Translations under genes and position numbers: made by a program
From: CBDHFQ01 sp965262565
GTDB lineage: Bacteria > Bacteroidota > Bacteroidia > J057
DNA length: 32,292 bases
Reading direction: 5' to 3'
Assembly: GCA_965262565.1 (NCBI GenBank)
Contig: CBDHFQ010000016.1
Span: 1-32,292, forward strand
Notes under the pieces: generated by a model
Seen by the model: the letters and a program-made list of their open reading frames with translations, nothing else
Database searches by the model: none
Told to the model about the DNA's origin: nothing
Shown here: one piece after another, positions 26,737 through 32,292 of the stretch
Layout: each line of letters opens with the position of its first letter
Numbering within the stretch: position 1 is the first letter of the stretch

Positions 26737-28143
26737 TCAATCCTTTTCTCCATAAGCTTTATCTCCACACATTCTCACAATTCGCGGTTGGAACTTCCCC
26801 ACTATTTCTACTAATTCCTCTTGACAAGCCATCACTTCGCTGATATCCTTGTAAGCCATGGGGGCTTCATCCAGTCCTGATCCTAAGACTTCTACCTGAG
26901 CTTGTCGAAGATAATCTGCTACTTTTTCCTGCTTCAGAGATTTTTTTGCCTGAGTACGCGACATTACTCTTCCCGCTCCGTGTGACGCAGAATTAATAGA
27001 TGCGACATTTCCTTTTCCTCTAACAATGAAGCCTGGGGCTGTCATAGAGCCAGGAATAATTCCCAATACCCCTTTGCCTGCGGGAGTAGCTCCTTTCCGA
27101 TGCACAATCATCTCATTGCCGGCCTCATCTTGCTCTTTCCAGGCAAAATTATGATGATTTTCAATCATGCTTAGCGGTTCTGCCCCCAAACTGATAGCCA
27201 TTCGTTCATGTATTTGATGATGGCAAGCCGAAGCGTAATCTCCTGCCAGGTTCATCGCCGCCCAATATTCCTGACCTTCGGACGAATCCAGGTCCAGCCA
27301 TGCTAAATGGCGAGCTTCTTTGGGCAATTTACATGTCGCCATCGCCACTTTCGTATAATGTCCGGCAATCTTAGCTCCTAATCCTCTGGAACCTGAATGA
27401 GATAGTACAGCGAGGTATGTTCCTACCGCTAGGCCAAATTCATTCTGTGGGTCCAGGATCTCTACTTCTCCAAACTCGACAAAATGATTTCCACCTCCAG
27501 AACTTCCCAATTGCTTCCAGGCTCTATCTTTTAGGCTTTTAATCAATTGAATGTCATTGAATAAGGAGTTATCCAAAATTTCATGGTCCATCGGCTTCTT
27601 AAAGGTAGCCTTCCCAAATCGTGTGCTGTCCAGTAAGATCTTTTTTAGGTTAGCCTTTTGATCCTGGAGTATTCCCGTTGGCACATCATATATCGTCATG
27701 CACATCCTACACCCAATATCTACTCCTACTCCATAAGGAATAACTTGGTTTTCAGTGGCTAGTACTCCTCCAATAGGTAATCCATATCCTTGGTGTGCAT
27801 CCGGCATTAGTGCTCCTGCAATGGCTATGGGTAATTTCATCGCGATGTTCATCTGATGCAAAGCTCCCTGTTCTATCAACTCCTTACCGTAAATTTGAAT
27901 ATCCTGCGATTCCTCTCTCAGTTCTTTAGGCCCTTTTTTGGGTGCCAGTAAGGTGGAGGCAATATCCTTCCAAGGCTCTAAATCCACATATGCCTGAGGT
28001 TGCTCCAATATCTCTTTCAATTGGCTGATGAACGTATCTTTATCCATTTCTGAAACGAGACGATTCTGCAATGTCAAAATTGTTCCGATCACTTTTCCTT
28101 CAGGATATCCCAGTTCGATCAATTGTTTTCCGTTAAGCATCAT
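26737..28143 (-). CDS. rtcB: RNA-splicing ligase RtcB
   Basis: 468 residues of RtcB, the GTP- and Mn-dependent ligase that joins 2',3'-cyclic phosphate or 3'-phosphate RNA ends to 5'-OH ends. Metal and catalytic residues are all visible: Asp142 and Cys145 in VDIGCRM, His220 in GGGNHFVEFG, His249 in SHSGSRGLG, the ENHHNFAW histidines at 330-331, and the guanylylated His388 in NSASHGAGRVMSR. PDAHQGYGLPIGGVLA is also typical. Two ATGs are adjacent at the start. No archease, PrfH or RtcA gene is present nearby. The gene is divergent from the WYL-PhyH regulator with 366 bp between, which suggests that regulator controls it. Confidence 0.95.
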   Translation of the reverse strand: MMLNGKQLIELGYPEGKVIGTILTLQNRLVSEMDKDTFISQLKEILEQPQAYVDLEPWKDIASTLLAPKKGPKELREESQDIQIYGKELIEQGALHQMNIAMKLPIAIAGALMPDAHQGYGLPIGGVLATENQVIPYGVGVDIGCRMCMTIYDVPTGILQDQKANLKKILLDSTRFGKATFKKPMDHEILDNSLFNDIQLIKSLKDRAWKQLGSSGGGNHFVEFGEVEILDPQNEFGLAVGTYLAVLSHSGSRGLGAKIAGHYTKVAMATCKLPKEARHLAWLDLDSSEGQEYWAAMNLAGDYASACHHQIHERMAISLGAEPLSMIENHHNFAWKEQDEAGNEMIVHRKGATPAGKGVLGIIPGSMTAPGFIVRGKGNVASINSASHGAGRVMSRTQAKKSLKQEKVADYLRQAQVEVLGSGLDEAPMAYKDISEVMACQEELVEIVGKFQPRIVRMCGDKAYGEKD

Positions 28144-28509
28144 TCTTTCATTAGTTAACTGATGATCCTAAATAAGCACTTCTAAACGCAGTATTCTTGC
28201 GCACTTAAAACATTGGAGAATATTTTTTTGGATGATGCGAAAAATGTATTGCTAAATCTACCCTCACATTACATAAGAAGCTGAATGGAAGATACAATGA
28301 ATGAATTCTCCTTTCGTTTTTATTGCCAGAATGTATTAAACATTCAAAGTATGTATCATAAGAAATAATTTACTTTGACAGAATTATTCATTGACTAAAT
28401 GACCATTTATCTGCCTACATTCCCATTCATAGCCCAATGGTGTACACTCAATACGCATGGATTCTGCGCGAAGTTAAATTTTCTTAATTTGTTATAAACG
28501 AGATCTAAG
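28144..28509. other. Divergent promoter region, rtcB / WYL-PhyH
   Basis: 366 AT-rich bases with the promoters of both genes. I see no clear operator dyad and no exact TAnnTTTG box. If the WYL protein controls rtcB, its site should be here. Confidence 0.4.
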
Positions 28510-30240
28510 ATGCCAGTAAATCGAAATGCCCTGATAAGGTACAAGACAATAGACATTTGTTTACAAAACAGATATCGCAAATGGACGCTAAACGATTTAA
28601 TTGAGGCTTGTTCGGAGGCGCTATATGAATATGAGGGTATCGAAAAAGGTGTCAGTAAGCGAACCGTGCAGATGGACCTTCAAATGATGCGGAGTGATAA
28701 ACTGGGATACAATGCACCTATCATAGTGGTGGAAAAAAAATACTACACCTACGAAGACCCTACCTATTCTATTACTAATATTCCTTTGACAGATCAGGAT
28801 TTAGGAAAATTGACGGAAGTGGTGGAAATTTTAAAGCAATTTAAAGGATTTACTCATTTTCAGGAACTTCGTGGGATTGTTCAGCGGCTGGAAGATAAAA
28901 TTTATACCTCCAAAACAGACCATCGTTCGATCATTGACCTGGAAAAAAATGAAAATCTCAAGGGACTGGAACATATAGACTTTATTTATCGAGCCATCCA
29001 GCGGAAAGAAATCCTTCAAATTACTTACCAATCTTTTAAAGCCAAAGAATCCAGTTCCTTTCCTTTCCATCCTTTTTTACTAAAGGAATATAGAAATCGA
29101 TGGTTCGTATTGGGCAAGAAAAAAGAAAAACTTCCCTATATGTTGTTGGCTTTAGATAGAGTGATCGATCTTCAATATACGGGGGAAGCAAGTATAGAAG
29201 TGGAGGAGGTAGAAATACGTAATTTTTTTCGCGATGTAGTAGGAGTAACGGTCAACACAGGAGATAAACCTCAGGAAGTTATCCTTTTTATAGATGCGAT
29301 CAATGCTCCTTATGTGCTGACAAAACCCATTCACCACAGCCAAAAAGTGCTGGAAGAACGAAAAAATGGCATTATCATTTCGCTGGAGGTGAAGTTGAAC
29401 TATGAATTGGAACGTGAAATTCTCGGATTCGGAGATAAAGCTAAAGTCATCGCTCCAGAACAATTAAAACAACGAGTCAGAGCGCGGCTATTTCATGCAT
29501 TGGATCAATATAGAACAGAACTTAAGGAATCGGAACTTATTCATTACCCCAAAAAAATTGCCGGTAAAGGGTATATCGTTGCACCCAATATCTATACCAA
29601 AAAAGAACTAAACAAAATGGGATTAATGATCCAGCAATATGAACAGACGCTATTACTGGAAACGAAGAACATTTATCCTATACACCATCTGTTCAAAGTC
29701 ATTCCCGCCCTAAAAGCAGTAGTAATGAACCGTAATCTCAAGCGCATTCTTTCTAGTATAGGGAGTGATTACTACCTGACCAAAGCTTTATATTATGATA
29801 AACCGCCCCAGGGAAATTCCTACATCAAATGGCATCAGGAATTGACGGTAGATGTACATACCAAAATTTTGACAGATAGTTATGATGGTTGGACCACTGA
29901 TGGGGCCTTTGTGAGTCTACACCCCCCGGTAGAGGTGCTTCATGAAGGGTTGATTCTCCACATTCACCTAGATGAGATTCATTTAGATCAGGGAGTCATT
30001 CACGTTATTCCGGGATCACATCAAAAGCGCTTGACAGAACAGGAAATTCAACCTATTGCAGAACAGGCGAATCCCTTTCCTTGTGAGGTTAATGCCGGAG
30101 GACTCATCATCTTCAAACCTCTATTACTTCACGCTTATACCAAATCCACTTATCATAAAAAACGTCGGGTCTTACATCTCGAACTCAATAGGATTGAATT
30201 ACCTGATGGATTGGAATGGGGAGAGAAGGAGGATTGTTGA
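28510..30240 (+). CDS. WYL-domain transcriptional regulator fused to a phytanoyl-CoA dioxygenase (PhyH) domain
   Basis: 576 residues in one unbroken frame. Residues 1-85 are a helix-turn-helix region (KGVSKRTVQMDLQMMR). Residues about 155-225 form the WYL domain (ITYQSF, then HPFLLKEYRNRWFVLG), and 235-335 its C-terminal extension. From about 350 a complete PhyH domain follows: GKGYIVAPNIYTKKELNK, KALYYDKPPQGNSYIKWHQ, VIPGSH, and GGLIIFKPLLLHAY. The Fe(II) ligands are His442, Glu444 and His541, with Arg552/Arg553 as likely 2-oxoglutarate anchor. The acid ligand is Glu where most PhyH proteins have Asp. WYL regulators respond to ligands or nucleic acids. Position opposite rtcB suggests control of RNA repair; that is inference. 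Confidence 0.87.
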   Translation: MPVNRNALIRYKTIDICLQNRYRKWTLNDLIEACSEALYEYEGIEKGVSKRTVQMDLQMMRSDKLGYNAPIIVVEKKYYTYEDPTYSITNIPLTDQDLGKLTEVVEILKQFKGFTHFQELRGIVQRLEDKIYTSKTDHRSIIDLEKNENLKGLEHIDFIYRAIQRKEILQITYQSFKAKESSSFPFHPFLLKEYRNRWFVLGKKKEKLPYMLLALDRVIDLQYTGEASIEVEEVEIRNFFRDVVGVTVNTGDKPQEVILFIDAINAPYVLTKPIHHSQKVLEERKNGIIISLEVKLNYELEREILGFGDKAKVIAPEQLKQRVRARLFHALDQYRTELKESELIHYPKKIAGKGYIVAPNIYTKKELNKMGLMIQQYEQTLLLETKNIYPIHHLFKVIPALKAVVMNRNLKRILSSIGSDYYLTKALYYDKPPQGNSYIKWHQELTVDVHTKILTDSYDGWTTDGAFVSLHPPVEVLHEGLILHIHLDEIHLDQGVIHVIPGSHQKRLTEQEIQPIAEQANPFPCEVNAGGLIIFKPLLLHAYTKSTYHKKRRVLHLELNRIELPDGLEWGEKEDC

Positions 30241-30265
30241 TTGATCCAGCATTACTGTAGTGTAT

Positions 30266-30273
30266 TATCTTTG
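30266..30273 (+). promoter_or_regulatory. -7 box (TATCTTTG) upstream of the small hydrolase
   Basis: Exact TAnnTTTG match. A TTG at 30241 lies 22 bases upstream and may be the -33 element. A second exact box, TATATTTG, is at 30315-30322, so there may be two start sites. Confidence 0.4.
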
Positions 30274-30406
30274 AATCAATTTAACGTATTATTAGGCTAT
30301 CATCAACAAATTACTATATTTGTGTAAGTATCGTAAGCAAATTTAGTCCTATTCCAAGAGCTGTATCAGAGGAAATTTTCATGACATTAAAAATGATTCA
30401 CGCTCA

Positions 30407-30973
30407 ATGGAAACAACGTCTATTCTTTTTATTCACGGAGCTGGTACTCCCCAATTTCATCAGGGTAGTTTGGGAATAATTGAGTATTTGCAACATAAGC
30501 TCAACCATTCATTTCCATTTTTTGCTCCCATCATGCCTCATCCAGATCAACCGGATATGATTAGCTGGATGGATGAAATCGATTCAAAAATACATGGAAA
30601 TAATTGTTCAAACTGGTTGCTGATCGGTCATTCATTTGGAGGCTCTGTGCTGTTGAAATACATATTGGAAAGAAGTTTAGAGGTCAATGTGCTAGGCCTG
30701 TTTTTAATTGCAGCTCCGTGTTGGGGAAGTGACCAAGATTGGCAATTTGAGGAATTTAGGCTTAAGGAGGAATTATTACCTGGCTTGAACATACAAAAAC
30801 TACCCATCTACTTTTACCATAGTGAAGATGATCAGGTAGTTCCTATAGCCCATTTACATTCATATGCAGCATTGTTACCTCATGCCCATATCAACTCCAT
30901 GGCCGGATGCGGTCATTATTTCGTGCAAGGCATTCCTGTATTAGTTCGCGATATCCAATCTTTTCTCCCATAA
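30407..30973 (+). CDS. Small alpha/beta hydrolase (RBBP9/YdeN-like)
   Basis: 188 residues. The oxyanion-strand motif FIHGAG is near residue 10, nucleophile Ser76 in IGHSFGGS, acid Asp141 or Asp142 in SEDDQVVP, and His170 in CGHYF. The size and the WMDEID segment before the nucleophile fit RBBP9/YdeN serine hydrolases. No signal peptide is visible, so it is cytoplasmic. The substrate is unknown. A good Shine-Dalgarno (GAGGAAA) precedes a different ATG at 30381 in another frame, which opens only 32 codons overlapping this start. Confidence 0.83.
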   Translation: METTSILFIHGAGTPQFHQGSLGIIEYLQHKLNHSFPFFAPIMPHPDQPDMISWMDEIDSKIHGNNCSNWLLIGHSFGGSVLLKYILERSLEVNVLGLFLIAAPCWGSDQDWQFEEFRLKEELLPGLNIQKLPIYFYHSEDDQVVPIAHLHSYAALLPHAHINSMAGCGHYFVQGIPVLVRDIQSFLP

Positions 30974-31282
30974 TTGAAGACTAGCTCGAATCAGTTGGGA
31001 AGTAACATCCTAAAGTAATAAGCCCAGTTCAATGGTAAAATATAGTGTATTTGAAGAGGAACCAGAATCCTTGCTATGATAAATTCATGTAATTTCTAGT
31101 GATAAATTTCCTAATGTTCCTCCTGAGCGAGATAATAATCATGTTATCTTTCCTTAAATATTTTATTCCCGAAGAACATCTATTTAAATATCACAATGTT
31201 TAATATTTATAATATATGAATTTTAAATAATAAATCTTATCGGTAATTAGGGCTATCAATTAAAAGGACAGCCTAGCTTATT
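30974..31282. other. AT-rich intergenic region
   Basis: 309 bases, increasingly AT-rich towards 31250. It should hold the promoter of the following gene. I see no hairpin with a T-run and no coding sequence. Confidence 0.4.
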
Positions 31283-32292
31283 ATGACTAATCCTAAATTA
31301 TCTCATAAAACAAAAATTACAGCAGAATTATTTCTGAGGTATATAAGTTGGTTGACAGCAAGGTTTATTCTTTTGGGACTTTTAGGATCTCTATGGGGGT
31401 TTAGTTTGGTAAGCATTAAAACAAATGGAAGCAATATAAGGGAACGGAGTAATTGTCAGTTTTCTCAGGGAAGCTACACGTCGTATCCTCATAGGAATAC
31501 ACCTTTTCTTATTCCTACAGCATCGAACTATATTCCCACTCTACAGATATATAGACAATTCTTTCATCCTGATAATTCCCGGGGAAGCCCCAAGAGAATT
31601 TATCCCACCCTCGATGGTAATAAAAAGGGGTTCAAGCTTAGGCTCACTCAAAAAGGGCCTTTTGATAGTATGCGCTCCATTCACCTGGGCTCTTATGGAG
31701 GAAATGGGTGGATAACCATCTGCGAGTCTAAAGATACTTTCAATTTTCACTACAACTTTATTCCATTAAGCAATCATCAGGTTCCTTCAGTATTCACCAT
31801 CACTGTAGGGCGGCATAGATGTGTTGTCCCAATAGATTTTGCTCTAGTATGTAATATTTGGGGAATCATTGTTCATCATGTCGTTAATAACAATCCAGAC
31901 GATTCTTACATAATTTTTGACGTAATAAGTAAGGATAAAAATGACTTATTTTGTGGGGATAATTTTCTGCGGATATTAGAAAACTTTTCCCTTTTTTGTT
32001 TCCGACATCCGCTAAGAGCCATGCCTCTTACATTAATGAAGGATGGTTCGCCTAACAAGATTGAGTTGTTCATGAAATTATTTGAATGTTCCAACTGTCT
32101 CAACCCCGTATTTTTTGAGAACACCTATTGTGAAAAATGTGGGGAAACGCTTGGATATGTGCCTACAGAAAATCGGATGATCGCTTTACGGTTTATAGAT
32201 TCGGATCAATGGGAAATTATCCAGCATGGGAATTTGGGCGTGAAACAGTATTATCAATTTTGTCATAACCGGCAATATCAGGCTTGTAATTG
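31283..32292 (+). CDS. Unknown N-terminal region leading in frame into a COG4307/DUF2248-type zinc-ribbon protein (partial, runs off the window)
   Basis: The frame is open from the ATG at 31283 to the window end, 336 codons without a stop; an in-frame TAG lies nine bases before that ATG. From the internal ATG at 32072 the protein is recognisable: MKLFECSNCLNPVFFENTYC with a second CEKCGETLGY, then YYQFCHNRQYQACNW. This is the N-terminus of the putative zinc-binding metallopeptidase family (COG4307/DUF2248), whose members normally begin at that methionine. The preceding 263 residues have one likely membrane segment (FILLGLLGSLWGFSLVSI) and no family I recognise. Either this is a real fusion, or the metallopeptidase starts at 32072 and a separate unknown coding region precedes it. 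Confidence 0.7.
   Translation, partial: MTNPKLSHKTKITAELFLRYISWLTARFILLGLLGSLWGFSLVSIKTNGSNIRERSNCQFSQGSYTSYPHRNTPFLIPTASNYIPTLQIYRQFFHPDNSRGSPKRIYPTLDGNKKGFKLRLTQKGPFDSMRSIHLGSYGGNGWITICESKDTFNFHYNFIPLSNHQVPSVFTITVGRHRCVVPIDFALVCNIWGIIVHHVVNNNPDDSYIIFDVISKDKNDLFCGDNFLRILENFSLFCFRHPLRAMPLTLMKDGSPNKIELFMKLFECSNCLNPVFFENTYCEKCGETLGYVPTENRMIALRFIDSDQWEIIQHGNLGVKQYYQFCHNRQYQACN

Noticed and set aside
1..32292. tRNA, rRNA, CRISPR arrays, insertion sequences, prophage
   Set aside because: None seen: no cloverleaf ending, no regularly spaced direct repeats, no intact transposase or phage gene.

Overview
The window reads as a piece of a Bacteroidota chromosome. It is AT-rich and carries families typical of that phylum: DUF4301, a DUF1501/DUF1800 pair, an RtcB next to a WYL regulator, and a surface-type peptidoglycan-binding protein. 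Several intergenic regions hold TAnnTTTG boxes, the Bacteroidota -7 promoter element, and Shine-Dalgarno sequences are mostly weak. A Saprospiria- or Cytophagia-like host is my guess; the genus cannot be told from this sequence. There are no rRNA or tRNA genes, CRISPR arrays, intact insertion sequences or phage genes.

Layout. 0-3.4 kb (minus): a PHB-depolymerase-type esterase, a TPR-like protein of unknown function, and a FabG/PhaB-like reductase. 3.7-6.4 kb (minus): DUF1800 followed one base later by Tat-exported DUF1501. 6.8-9.2 kb: DUF4301 (plus) and a Uma2-type nuclease-fold protein (minus). 9.3-10.6 kb: mnmE with one frameshift. 10.9-13.6 kb: a TetR regulator, an exported metallo-beta-lactamase-fold hydrolase and an Old Yellow Enzyme broken by two frameshifts. 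Near-identical 20-bp operator candidates lie in front of the regulator and of the hydrolase. 13.8-16.0 kb (minus): a homoserine-kinase-like phosphotransferase and lysA, the latter with two frameshifts. 16.3-19.0 kb: a lipoprotein oligopeptidase B flanked by two degraded coding remnants. 19.1-21.0 kb: a YgiQ radical SAM protein. 21.3-24.6 kb (minus): the three-gene photosensory operon described below. 24.8-26.5 kb: an isoprenylcysteine-methyltransferase-like membrane protein and a repeat protein with a peptidoglycan-binding domain. 26.7-30.2 kb: rtcB, divergent from a WYL regulator fused to a phytanoyl-CoA dioxygenase. 30.4-31.0 kb: a small alpha/beta hydrolase. 31.3 kb to the end: an open frame leading into a zinc-ribbon protein that runs off the window.

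The most striking system is the operon at 21333-24600. A stand-alone photoactive yellow protein (PYP) homologue keeps the chromophore cysteine and its hydrogen-bonding Tyr and Glu. It is followed at 12 bp by a PAS-histidine kinase with an HDIGN H-box, and 31 bp later by a receiver-first histidine kinase. This looks like a blue-light phosphorelay. The second notable arrangement is the WYL-PhyH fusion facing the RNA ligase gene rtcB, which suggests regulation of RNA repair by a protein carrying its own Fe(II)/2-oxoglutarate oxygenase domain.

A warning on sequence quality: five single-base frameshifts fall between 9.5 and 14.3 kb, in mnmE (one), the Old Yellow Enzyme (two) and lysA (two). Most sit at short runs of one base. 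Sequencing error and genuine local decay cannot be separated here, so these genes are annotated across their breaks.
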